A DNA stretch of 40,913 nt from Bog-159 sp049511415 (GTDB lineage: Bacteria; Acidobacteriota; Terriglobia; Bryobacterales; Bryobacteraceae): assembly GCA_049511415.1 (NCBI GenBank), contig JBEKYC010000061.1, positions 1 to 40,913 of the forward strand, given 5' to 3'. This document shows, piece by piece, positions 33,916 to 40,913 of the stretch. The notes under the pieces were generated by a model. The model did not search any database. It was not told the origin of the DNA and saw only the letters and a program-made list of their open reading frames with translations. Position numbers and translations under genes: made by a program. Each line of letters begins with the position of its first letter. The stretch's first letter is position 1.

Positions 33916-34422
33916 TTAGGGACAGGTCGGCGGCGAGGGGTTGGCAAACGCCGGGCAGCCCGCCATGGGACACTGCTCCATCACATCGGATGAGCTCGCG
34001 GAAATCGGAATGGGGCTGCTGCTTTTCAAGATACCCACCGGGGTGTAGTTATAGCCTACGACAGAGACCTCGATCACGTCACCGCCGCTGCCCGTATCAG
34101 CCGCGCCCGTTACCGAATTATAGTAATTGATCGATATCTTACAGGCTCCATTCGTCCCGTTCAGCATCCCCATGGCGTTCTGTTGCACCACTTGTTTGAT
34201 CGAATCATTCAGGTAAGACGTGCCCGAGGCGAGCTGTTCCGTGACCGCGGATCGCACGCCGGCGCGCACCGCCGATTGCAACGTGGCCTTCGTGAACAGG
34301 CTCAGCCCCAGGTCGATCACCAAGAACAGCAGGCCGAACATCAGTAATGTGATGGCACTGGCTTCCAGAATAAAAGATCCCCCCTGGGTCTTCTTTCTGC
34401 GCTGGCTCCCGATTGTGTTCAT
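33916..34422 (-). CDS. TadE-like minor pseudopilin, first gene of the unit
   Basis: From ATG 34422 the protein has 168 residues: RRKKTQGGSFILEASAITLL followed by a hydrophobic helix (MFGLLFLVIDLGLSLFTKAT) and LQSAVRAGVRSAVTEQLASG, all typical of TadE. The C-terminal part has four cysteines, three of them in CPMAGCPAF and the final PTCP. The frame extends to 34449, but ATG 34422 has the strong GAGGAGA site at 34429-34435. It is the start of the three-gene operon, with the 476-base non-coding gap upstream. Confidence 0.82.
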   Translation of the reverse strand: MNTIGSQRRKKTQGGSFILEASAITLLMFGLLFLVIDLGLSLFTKATLQSAVRAGVRSAVTEQLASGTSYLNDSIKQVVQQNAMGMLNGTNGACKISINYYNSVTGAADTGSGGDVIEVSVVGYNYTPVGILKSSSPIPISASSSDVMEQCPMAGCPAFANPSPPTCP

Positions 34423-34898
34423 TTCGTCTCTCCTCAAGTAATCGTTCAACCAACTTCTTACCGCTTGATTGAGTTTACCCGCACACTTTGACAGATGTAA
34501 ATGATTTCGCGGATGTTATAAGTCACAGAAGAACTATTGGTACGAAATGAATTTGCCCCGCCACAACTAACTAAAGGTAGTTTTCCGGCACTTACTTTCG
34601 GCGCATGCCCGCACACATCCGTCAGACAACCTCGGCCGGCTGCCTCCATCCGCGCGCGCCGCCGATGCCCTGCCGTCCGGCGGCCCCGCGTTCCGCGCAA
34701 CTCCCTGCGTCTGAACGGCCCGGCTCGCATCCGCGGATGCCCGGAACTTCGCCCGGTCATGTTAACCAGCCCCCTGCCGCGGGGCCGCGTGCCGGTACTG
34801 TAAGTACCGCGTTGGCGCGTATCATCCCGGCGGCGTAGTAAACCTTGGTTAACGCCTCCGGCACTGCCTGATTTCCAAATCCGCCGGCAGAAGTCATA
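34423..34898. other. Non-coding gap between the Tad-like unit and the methyltransferase gene
   Basis: The two flanking genes diverge from here, so promoters for both should lie in it. On the plus strand TTGACA occurs at 34488-34493, but the next TATA-like string (GTTATA at 34515-34520) is 21 bases on, too far for a good pair. A perfect 17-base dyad lies at 34793-34809. No protein-coding frame of known type, tRNA or terminator is seen. Confidence 0.5.
34793..34809. repeat. Perfect inverted repeat, possible operator or hairpin
   Basis: CGGTACT and AGTACCG are exact inverted copies around GTA, a seven-base stem with a three-base centre, 90 bases before ATG 34899. No T tract follows, so it is not a terminator. 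An operator for a dimeric regulator is one possibility; the binding protein is unknown. Confidence 0.4.
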
Positions 34899-35504
34899 AT
34901 GAAGGCGCCCATGCTGCTTTCCCTTCTGCACGAGTTGGCTTCCCGCCCCGGCGTCTACGACCTGATTCAAAAACTGGCCGGAGTCCGCCAGGTGCACGCG
35001 CGCATGTCGCGCCAGCTCCCGGCCTCCGGCGCGGGTTACGTCCTGGACGTGGGCGGCGGCACCGGCGCCATGCGCCCCCTTTGGCCGACCGGCTGCCGCT
35101 ACGTGTGCCTGGATATCGAGATGCCCAAACTGCAGGGCTTTCGCGCCAAGGTGGCCGATGGCCTCGCCTTGCAGACCGATGCCACGCGCATGCCCATCGC
35201 CGATGGCTGCGTCGGCTCGGTCGTGTGCATGGCCGTGGCCCATCATCTGACCGACGACATGCTCGCCAGCGTGCTGCGCGAAAGCGCCCGCGTCCTGAAA
35301 CCCGGCGGCCGCATGTTCTTCCTCGATCCGGTCTTTGCCCGCCGCCGTCTGCTGGGTCGCCTGATCTGGCGCTTGGACCGCGGCTCCCACCCGCGCACCG
35401 CGGACACGCTGCAGCGTGTGTTCCAGCAGCATTTCCAGGTCGCGCACTGGGAGCGCTTCGCGATTTACCACGAATATGTATTTGGGGTAGGCGTCAGGGC
35501 TTGA
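34899..35504 (+). CDS. Class I SAM-dependent methyltransferase (Methyltransf_11 type)
   Basis: The 201-residue protein has the Rossmann motif I VLDVGGGTGAM at about 49-59, motif II CLDIEMPKL at about 70-78, QTDATRMPIADGCVGSVVCM as motif III and VLKPGGRMFFLDP as motif IV/post-III. It is close to small-molecule methyltransferases of the UbiE/Methyltransf_11 group; the substrate is not known. There are no membrane helices. It is a lone plus-strand gene whose end overlaps the convergent N-acyltransferase gene by 11 bases. It may methylate a sugar or lipid intermediate of the neighbouring loci. Confidence 0.88.
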   Translation: MKAPMLLSLLHELASRPGVYDLIQKLAGVRQVHARMSRQLPASGAGYVLDVGGGTGAMRPLWPTGCRYVCLDIEMPKLQGFRAKVADGLALQTDATRMPIADGCVGSVVCMAVAHHLTDDMLASVLRESARVLKPGGRMFFLDPVFARRRLLGRLIWRLDRGSHPRTADTLQRVFQQHFQVAHWERFAIYHEYVFGVGVRA

Positions 35505-36219
35505 CTGGCTGCCCGGCGACCCTGCCTGACGCGATCCATAGCCAGATGCCCGTTGGAGCCGTAAAGCGCGCACCCAGACTGGCGTAGATGTTGTGCACCG
35601 CCGTGTTCCTGACGCTAAAGCTCGCGAACCCCACGCGGTGGCCCTGCGCGGCGTAAGCCGCCAGGCTCCTTTCGTACAGCAGTAATCCGGATATGCGCGC
35701 TTCGCGGCGTGTGGCAGCCAGTGTCAGATTAAGACCGCTGTCGGCAGGTTGCGAAAGAAACCAGCCCTGCACTTCACCAGCAGAGAGGATCGCCAGGCAA
35801 GTCCCCGGATGCTCGCGAACCAACTGGTGGCCCCAGGCGGCATAGCGCCCGTTCAAACGTTCCTGCGTGAGACCCGGCAAATGCATGTACCGCTCGTGCG
35901 CAAAAGGAGCCAGATCGGCTTCGTCGTACCGGAAGCCGCTCTCCCCGGCGAAACTCACTGTCAGCGCTTCTGCGCAAGCTCCGCATCTCTCTTTTAAGGC
36001 GATGCGAAAGCCGATCTGCGTATCCGCCAGAAAGAAGCCCGCGTGCGCGATGCTGGCGAGCGGCGGCGCGCAGCCCAACTCGCACTTGAACTCCACCCAC
36101 TGATAAGCCGCCAAGGCCGTCGCCCGCTCGGCGTCCGGCAGGGTGAAAAAAGCGGCATCTTCCACTATTCCCGCCGCTCCTCCCCACCAGTGTGTGTTGA
36201 TCTCGTGCGTACGAATCAA
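35494..36219 (-). CDS. RffC/WecD-like N-acyltransferase (GNAT) with a TTG start
   Basis: The 241-residue protein has the layout of dTDP-4-amino-4,6-dideoxyhexose N-acetyltransferases: an N-terminal lobe (VEFKCELGCAPPLASIAHAG, FFLADTQIGFRIAL), a middle with YDEADLAPFAHERYMHLPGL and NGRYAAWG, and the GNAT half VQGWFLSQPADSGLNLTLAA, ARISGLLLYERSLAAYA and NTAVHNIYASLGAR. The likely start is TTG 36219, whose TTGA overlaps the stop of the LuxC-like gene; the longer frame upstream is that gene read in another frame. It is the last gene of the minus-strand operon. It probably attaches the acyl group made by the operon to an amino sugar. The family assignment is good; the acyl group is inferred. Confidence 0.78.
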   Translation of the reverse strand: MIRTHEINTHWWGGAAGIVEDAAFFTLPDAERATALAAYQWVEFKCELGCAPPLASIAHAGFFLADTQIGFRIALKERCGACAEALTVSFAGESGFRYDEADLAPFAHERYMHLPGLTQERLNGRYAAWGHQLVREHPGTCLAILSAGEVQGWFLSQPADSGLNLTLAATRREARISGLLLYERSLAAYAAQGHRVGFASFSVRNTAVHNIYASLGARFTAPTGIWLWIASGRVAGQPVKP

Positions 36220-37391
36220 AGCCGCACCTCGACTTCCTCGAAGCACTGGCTCCAGAACCTCTGCCCATCCCACAGCGGACCAAAATGGTGCATGCGTGCG
36301 ATAGGAACCAGCCTTTTGATGCGGGTCGCCGCCGCAACCTGCAGCCATCGCGGATCGGCAGGGTCTCGAAAAGCGTGGCCGATGGTCTGCACATTCGCTG
36401 GCAGCTGGGTAACAGCCTCCTCTAAGGTGGCCGGGCAGATCGGCAGAAACATCGGCGTGTCGATGGCTTCGAGCGACAGGTCGCCAACACCGATCACCGC
36501 ATGCCGCTCGCCCGCGAGCTTGGCATTCCACCCGGTCGCCGCTGCCCACTGCAGCGCCATCGTGTTGGCGGAAGCCACATGCACTGGCGGCCGGGAGCGC
36601 ATCACCCGCGGCCACAACTCGATCATGCGGGATCGCAGATCCTCCGCCCGCTCCCGAGTCCCATCAATGAGCACCACCCGCCGAGGCGATGTGCACCCGG
36701 CCTGCCCATAGATCGCGAACACCCGAATCAACTGGCTCAGGACCTCGCTCGTGACCGCGCCATCCTCGATCCAGGCTTGCGACTGACGATCTGCGAACGA
36801 AAATCCCGTGCCGCGTAGCGGCGCCGCAGCCGCATGAATCGTCGCCGCGGCCTCGTCGGATCCAAAAACGATCCGTACGTCCGCCTCCTCGATCATCTGG
36901 CGTTCCCGGATATCTCCATGCGCGAAAACTGCATGTTGCACCTGTCGTGCGAGGTAGTCGCGCAGCGGGCCCTCGCCCAAATGCCGTCGCGCGAAATCCA
37001 GGAAGGCCCCGGTAAGATCCTCCGCCCGCGAGCCGCCCTTCAGTAAAATCTTGTTCCCGGTCAGCGTCAGAAGAATCAGCGTAAGCGGGCCAAGCAGGCT
37101 GACGTTATTCGGCAGCCATACGGCCACCACACCGCGCGGACGCACGAGCCTCGTTGTCGTCCCCACGGCAGCCGGCTTCCCAAAGGACTCGTAAAAAGGC
37201 CCCCACAGATTCTCGGGCGCCAGGAAGGCCATCAGATAGGCCCACTCATCCCGGCTGAAGCCCGCTCCCACGGACTTGCGCATCGCATGCCGCAGCCCGC
37301 CCCAATCCGCGATGATCCGTTCCGGCGAAACGGGCAGAGCTACCGCCGCGACGCCGGCGGCGGACTCGAATTGCGGCAGGCAGTCACACAT
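36216..37391 (-). CDS. LuxC-like acyl reductase
   Basis: The 391-residue protein is of the LuxC family, which reduces an acyl thioester to aldehyde with NADPH. It has LVRPRGVVAVWLPNNVSLLG, LTLTGNKILLKGGS (nucleotide side), VRIVFGSDEAA and the catalytic cysteine in YGQAGCTSPRR (Cys about 233). A second domain runs to the end. Its ATG 37391 overlaps the end of the LuxE-like gene by 8 bases. No luxAB luciferase gene is present, so light production is not suggested. The same two enzymes are fused as RfbN in the Vibrio cholerae O1 tetronate module; here they are separate. Confidence 0.88.
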   Translation of the reverse strand: MCDCLPQFESAAGVAAVALPVSPERIIADWGGLRHAMRKSVGAGFSRDEWAYLMAFLAPENLWGPFYESFGKPAAVGTTTRLVRPRGVVAVWLPNNVSLLGPLTLILLTLTGNKILLKGGSRAEDLTGAFLDFARRHLGEGPLRDYLARQVQHAVFAHGDIRERQMIEEADVRIVFGSDEAAATIHAAAAPLRGTGFSFADRQSQAWIEDGAVTSEVLSQLIRVFAIYGQAGCTSPRRVVLIDGTRERAEDLRSRMIELWPRVMRSRPPVHVASANTMALQWAAATGWNAKLAGERHAVIGVGDLSLEAIDTPMFLPICPATLEEAVTQLPANVQTIGHAFRDPADPRWLQVAAATRIKRLVPIARMHHFGPLWDGQRFWSQCFEEVEVRL

Positions 37392-38430
37392 TGGCGCATC
37401 CTCGCAGCTCGGCCTGCGGCATGCGTCCGAGCAATTCGAACCGTTTGCCCGCCCGCCCGCATGGGCAATCGCCCGGAATGATCCGTCCCATATCCTCGGA
37501 AAGCACCGAATGGTAGGGCGCGCCGTAAGCCAGCGGGTTCATTGACTGGATCTGCCCCGGCTCATTTTCAAGAGCGCGCAGCGTGTAGGGATCGCGCACC
37601 AGCACATCTGCCCATACGGGCACATGACGGGCGCCCGCCTCGCACAATGGATAGATGATACCGACTTGCTCGACCAGGCCGTAATAATCCGTCACCCGGC
37701 TCGCGGGATGCAGATCCCTGGTAAGTGCGCCTTCGAACTCGCTCCGCTCGACGCGCAGTGCCTCCAACTTCTTCCACCCGCCGCTGTGGACGAATTGTAT
37801 CTGCTTGCCGCGCAGCAGCGTTCGCATTTCAGCGGGAATGTCAGCGCCACCCCACGCCTGCCACAGGAGCGAACTGAAACCATAAACCAGAAAATCGTCG
37901 CCGGAACGCAACACCTCCGCCATCTCGTCCCACTTCATACTAGCCGCAACCGCTGCGTCGCCCAACAGAAAATGAATGCTGGTGGCCAGCGGGCTGAGAC
38001 TCATGGCTGCCGCCAGGCGTGCGGAAACCACGCCCCGCTGCCGCAAAGCGCGCCGATCGTCCAAAACCAATAACGGGCGCTTTCGGTCGCCGACCATATC
38101 TTTGAGGATGGCCAGTGCGCTGCGTCCCTGTAAGCCGGAGCTGAGACTATCCAACGCGATCTGGCTGGGCTGTGTGCCGCTCGTGGAAGAGGAGAGTAGC
38201 GTGCGTTCGTGATTAATGCCCGCGGCTTCCGTGCGAAACTCCAACCGTTTGAAAAGACCCACGTGCAGGAATGGCAGTTCTTCAATGGTACCGGCGCCGT
38301 TCCAACCACTCCAAATGCGAGCATAGGCCGCGCATCCACCTATATGATGCTGCGTCAGATGCTGCATTTCCGAGAGAAAGGCCGCGTCGTCGCGCGGCGA
38401 ATAGGGAGGTCGTTCCAGAAGCGCGCTCAT
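37384..38430 (-). CDS. LuxE-like acyl-protein synthetase
   Basis: The 348-residue protein has LFKRLEFRTEA, the phosphate-loop-like SSSTSGTQPSQIALD and HSGGWKKLEAL, all LuxE hallmarks, and DYYGLVEQVGIIYP, as in the related phenylacetate-CoA ligase family. LuxE activates an acid with ATP and passes it to LuxC. SVLSEDMGRIIPGDCPCGRA near the end matches the conserved tail. ATG 38430 is chosen; the frame before it belongs to the Fe-type alcohol dehydrogenase gene, with a four-base ATGA overlap. Confidence 0.87.
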   Translation of the reverse strand: MSALLERPPYSPRDDAAFLSEMQHLTQHHIGGCAAYARIWSGWNGAGTIEELPFLHVGLFKRLEFRTEAAGINHERTLLSSSTSGTQPSQIALDSLSSGLQGRSALAILKDMVGDRKRPLLVLDDRRALRQRGVVSARLAAAMSLSPLATSIHFLLGDAAVAASMKWDEMAEVLRSGDDFLVYGFSSLLWQAWGGADIPAEMRTLLRGKQIQFVHSGGWKKLEALRVERSEFEGALTRDLHPASRVTDYYGLVEQVGIIYPLCEAGARHVPVWADVLVRDPYTLRALENEPGQIQSMNPLAYGAPYHSVLSEDMGRIIPGDCPCGRAGKRFELLGRMPQAELRGCANV

Positions 38431-39356
38431 GCGGCCACCTGGCGTTCCATCTCCGCGAGATGGCTTGCCCGGATCAGCGCTCCGTTGGTGCGCGTGCATG
38501 GGTCTCGCAGGATCTTCGTCCAGTTCTCCCGGAGCAGCGGCAGGGCGGCGGCGCAGGAATCGGGTTCGAAAAGTTCCCGCAGAACGTTCCAGATAGCGGT
38601 CTCGTCAATCCTATGTTGACGTACCAGCGTCGCCCATTTGTCCGAAGCCGCGCGATTCAGATTCATTACCGGAAGCAAAAAGGCTGAGCACAATCGCGCG
38701 TGTCCCCAGTCCTCTTCCGCACGCCGCGACCGGCAGGCGAATTCCAGCACGTGAGCGATCCCGTGATCCAGGCCCACGGAGGCCTGCGCCTGCAAGGCAG
38801 ACACCCTTGCGCTTACCCGAAACCAGCTCGCATCGCTAGCCAGCGGCAACGCCGGCATCTCCTGGATCAAGCAAGCGAGCTCACCGCGCACCGCATCGCT
38901 CGCGAGCGGAGAAAAGAATGCCTCCAGTGCGTGCGCCCAGGTATCGCCGCATGCACGGCGCGCCTGTGCCGGCGAAACGGTCGAAAGCAACACGGGCCAA
39001 TAAACTACGGCGTCGGGCAGGAACTCCCGCCCGACGGCGATGCGTTTTGCACCGTCCCGGTTCAGTACAGCGATAGGAGAGTATTCGGCTCCGCTGCCCC
39101 AAATGGAAGGCGCCAGTATTAAGCGCAGTTCCGGCCGTTGGGTTGCACGGAAGTGCTTGGCTTCATCCATCAAAGTGCCGCCGCCAACCACGATCAACGT
39201 GCCGGCCCCGGCTGGAATTTCGTCGAAAGAAGCGATCCGGCTAAGCGGCAGTTCGTCGGCCACGCGCTCACGAACACTCGCACTCGCCCACACCACTACG
39301 CCAGGCGCGGAGATTTCCTTCAGCCAGGCCCAATCCCGAATCTCAGGATCGCGCAT
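38427..39356 (-). CDS. Iron-containing alcohol dehydrogenase-like enzyme
   Basis: The 309-residue protein has the NAD-binding VVGGGTLMDEAKHF, APSIWGSGAEYSPIAV, and the metal-site motifs CGDTWAHALEAFFSP and GLDHGIAHVLEFA, which match the group III (iron-type) alcohol dehydrogenase family; the enzyme is somewhat shorter than the usual 380. It should interconvert an aldehyde and an alcohol with NAD(P)H. Vibrio cholerae RfbM is of the same family. ATG 39356 overlaps the ACP stop by 14 bases; TTG 39359 lies just before. The aldehyde from the LuxC-like enzyme would be its natural substrate. Confidence 0.85.
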   Translation of the reverse strand: MRDPEIRDWAWLKEISAPGVVVWASASVRERVADELPLSRIASFDEIPAGAGTLIVVGGGTLMDEAKHFRATQRPELRLILAPSIWGSGAEYSPIAVLNRDGAKRIAVGREFLPDAVVYWPVLLSTVSPAQARRACGDTWAHALEAFFSPLASDAVRGELACLIQEMPALPLASDASWFRVSARVSALQAQASVGLDHGIAHVLEFACRSRRAEEDWGHARLCSAFLLPVMNLNRAASDKWATLVRQHRIDETAIWNVLRELFEPDSCAAALPLLRENWTKILRDPCTRTNGALIRASHLAEMERQVAA

Positions 39357-39612
39357 CAAACGAGATTCCTCTCGCCTCCAGGATCCTCACAAGATCGGCC
39401 ACGCTCTGGATTCCGATGGCTTCATCCTGCGACATGTGATAGCCAAACGTCTCCTGGACCCCAACCGCGAGCGAGACGATGCCCAGTGAGTCCCACGTCT
39501 CGATGTCCTCCCGCTTCAAATCCTCGCGGAATTCCCGGGGATCGATCAGGAACACATCCACCATCAGGTCCCGAAGTTTGTCAGTATTGGTGATCAGAGC
39601 CGCTGCCGCCAT
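39343..39612 (-). CDS. Acyl carrier protein
   Basis: The 89-residue protein has the phosphopantetheine site ETWDSLGIVSLA with Ser42 and the four-helix acidic pattern of carrier proteins (FLIDPREFREDLKREDI). It would carry the acyl or hydroxy-acyl intermediate between the adenylating enzyme, the reductases and the acyltransferase. Its ATG 39612 overlaps the end of the adenylating-enzyme gene by 19 bases. A dedicated carrier, rather than the fatty-acid ACP, is expected because the site and helices differ from AcpP. Confidence 0.9.
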   Translation of the reverse strand: MAAAALITNTDKLRDLMVDVFLIDPREFREDLKREDIETWDSLGIVSLAVGVQETFGYHMSQDEAIGIQSVADLVRILEARGISFDARS

Positions 39613-40790
39613 AACAAAGTCCTGTCGTTAGCATCCTGGGCCGCCAGGGCCGCCAGTTTCCCGTTGCTGGTCAGGGGAAGTGCTGGAGCCCCTTCAATCC
39701 TGAGCGGCCAATGTGTCCTTTTATAACCGGAACGCAGCGCCAGCATCACCCCGCGCAGGTTCGTTTCGTCCGGTTGCGGCGACAGCACCAGCACATAGCC
39801 GTCCTCGCCCGCACTGTCCTTTTCGCGATAATACCCGACCTGTCCATTCCACCGTTGATTGACCGTGCCCAGCACTTGCGGCAGCGCGATCTTCTCGCCG
39901 TGCCGCTTGAACACTTCCCCCGAACGCCCAAGCAGATGCCAGTGGCCCTCGCCGTCCGTGCGAACCAGATCGCCATTCGGCATCCATCGATCGGAAGCGA
40001 TCTCGTGGAATCCCTCGCCGTCCAACTGTGCCACGCACCTGTACCGGCTGCGAAACAAAAGCTCGTTGGACTCCCCGCTCCGCAATTCCACGCCGGGCAG
40101 AGGAGCGCCAATATCGGAGGCGGATTGGCTGTCCTCGGCCCGGCGCACGGTCAAACGCGGCAGGGCTTCGGCGCACCCGTAATTATTGAATATTGCCGCG
40201 TTCGGAAAAATCTCGCGCAGCCATTCCAAGTGCTCTTGCGGAAACCGTCCGCCGGCGAAGTGCAGCCGGATCACCCCCGGAAACCGCTCCCGCTGGAACA
40301 TATCGCGCAACAGCGCGGCCTGCGATCCAACCAGGCACAGCATGGCATCGTCTGCCCGCCGCAAGGCCTCCCGGAACAGATCGGGCTTGGCGAACCCGGC
40401 CGTCATGACCAGCTTCCGGTCCAGAACCCGCGACCAAAGCCACTGGTTGACGAAGGCGTAACAATAGCTCAAAGGTAGCGCCACAATCGTCTCACGGACG
40501 GCGCCGCTATCTTGTGCCTCGTGCAAAACTCTCGCCAGCATCTCCGCACGATCCTTGCGGCCGATGACCAGCTTCGGAGCACCCGTGCTGCCGGAAGTCA
40601 GAAGGCCAAAATGATCTTCCCGGTAAGCTGTGGGAATTCGCTCCTGAATCTCAGCGAGCCATTGCGCCGCCGCGCTCTTCTTCTGGACATACACAAAGCT
40701 CTGCCGGCGATTCCATTGTTGATCGAGATCCGCGGCGCCTTGTGTCGGGCCGTCTTCCACCAACACGGCCACGCCGCCGGCGGCGCTCAC
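39594..40790 (-). CDS. Acyl-adenylating enzyme (AMP-dependent synthetase/ligase family)
   Basis: The 398-residue protein has the ANL superfamily motifs: LLTSGSTGAPKLV (A3), NNYGCAEALPR (A5), GDLVRTDGEGHWHLLGRSGE (A7/A8) and the C-terminal lysine in LTSNGKLAAL (A10). It lacks roughly the first 100 residues of long family members. It should activate an acid as acyl-AMP and load it on the adjacent carrier protein, as proposed for RfbL. The start is GTG 40790, whose GTGA overlaps the stop of the aminotransferase gene. Confidence 0.87.
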   Translation of the reverse strand: MSAAGGVAVLVEDGPTQGAADLDQQWNRRQSFVYVQKKSAAAQWLAEIQERIPTAYREDHFGLLTSGSTGAPKLVIGRKDRAEMLARVLHEAQDSGAVRETIVALPLSYCYAFVNQWLWSRVLDRKLVMTAGFAKPDLFREALRRADDAMLCLVGSQAALLRDMFQRERFPGVIRLHFAGGRFPQEHLEWLREIFPNAAIFNNYGCAEALPRLTVRRAEDSQSASDIGAPLPGVELRSGESNELLFRSRYRCVAQLDGEGFHEIASDRWMPNGDLVRTDGEGHWHLLGRSGEVFKRHGEKIALPQVLGTVNQRWNGQVGYYREKDSAGEDGYVLVLSPQPDETNLRGVMLALRSGYKRTHWPLRIEGAPALPLTSNGKLAALAAQDANDRTLLWRQRL

Positions 40791-40913
40791 GGCTCAAACT
40801 CCTGAATCGCCCGGATCACCCGCGCATGCTCGCCCTCGCTCAGCCCGTTATAAAACGGCAGCCGCAGCAATCGCCCGCTCACATCCTCCGTTACCGGACA
40901 GGCGCATGCCTCG
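40787..40913 (-). CDS. C-terminal end of a DegT/WecE-type sugar aminotransferase (partial)
   Basis: Only the last 42 residues lie in the window; the 5' part is beyond the right edge. They read CPVTEDVSGRLLRLPFYNGL then SEGEHARVIRAIQEF. VSxRLLRLPFYN followed by an acidic helix is the usual end of WecE/RffA and perosamine-synthase-like PLP aminotransferases. It would make the amino sugar that the RffC-like enzyme at the other end of the operon acylates. The stop overlaps GTG 40790. Confidence 0.75.
   Translation of the reverse strand, partial: EACACPVTEDVSGRLLRLPFYNGLSEGEHARVIRAIQEFEP

Noticed and set aside
34458..35573. 371-residue minus-strand frame
   Set aside because: It runs antisense through the methyltransferase gene and the non-coding gap with no domain signature.
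36216..38430. Bioluminescence genes
   Set aside because: LuxC and LuxE homologues are present, but no luxA or luxB; the ACP, adenylating enzyme and sugar genes point to acyl-sugar synthesis.
1..40913. CRISPR arrays, tRNA or rRNA genes, insertion sequences
   Set aside because: I saw no regularly spaced repeats, tRNA-like cloverleaf, rRNA stretch or transposase when reading the window by eye; short degenerate examples could be missed.

Overview
The window looks like chromosomal DNA of a high-GC acidobacterium of the Solibacter/Bryobacter type. The best lineage clue is the C-terminal third of the 895-residue protein at 19259-21946, which reads as the 'Solibacter uncharacterized C-terminal domain' (TIGR03437 type). 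The broken sigma factor at 310-572 and the PD40-type tail at position 1 also fit that group. This assignment rests on recognising families by eye; no search was run.

Layout. (1) 1-2760: the tail of a PD40 beta-propeller protein, a frameshifted sigma-factor remnant, ribA (GTP cyclohydrolase II, minus strand) and a divergent LytS-type histidine kinase. (2) 2761-3342: a non-coding, relatively AT-rich leader with a plausible sigma-70 promoter and a small dyad. (3) 3343-31787: about 28 kb of plus-strand genes, most overlapping or only a few bases apart. They form an exopolysaccharide locus: a ribbon-helix-helix-like regulator, a NusG/RfaH-type antiterminator, a Wzz/GumC-type co-polymerase, a GspA/ExeA-type ATPase, a BY-kinase, two polysaccharide deacetylases, five glycosyltransferases, a phosphoglycosyl transferase, a DegT aminotransferase, a membrane-anchored sugar epimerase, a Wzy-like polymerase/ligase, a Wzx-like flippase, a secreted beta-helix protein, a DUF218 protein, two BcsL/CelD-type acetyltransferases and a membrane-anchored JAB/MPN-like protein. 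(4) 31801-34422: three minus-strand TadE/TadG-type genes, one with a von Willebrand A domain. (5) 34423-34898: non-coding. (6) 34899-35504: a methyltransferase. (7) 35494-40913: a tightly overlapping minus-strand operon: aminotransferase (partial), acyl-adenylating enzyme, acyl carrier protein, iron-type alcohol dehydrogenase, LuxE-like, LuxC-like and an RffC-like N-acyltransferase.

How the parts fit. Region 3 has the initiating phosphoglycosyl transferase, glycosyltransferases, flippase, polymerase, chain-length protein and kinase of a Wzx/Wzy-type pathway. No outer-membrane export porin of the Wza type is in the window. Region 7 has the same enzyme set as the Vibrio cholerae O1 rfbKLMNO module proposed to make the tetronate side chain of perosamine. 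With an aminotransferase at one end and an N-acyltransferase at the other, it probably makes a 4-amino sugar carrying a short hydroxy-acyl group.

The most unusual part is 24724-30594. A proline-dehydrogenase-like TIM-barrel protein is followed by a 916-residue protein combining a helical N-terminal region, a phosphoribosyltransferase domain, an aminoglycoside-phosphotransferase-like kinase domain and a HAD phosphatase domain. Both sit between two BcsL-type acyltransferases. I know of no described pathway with this set, and it is my main candidate for a new system.
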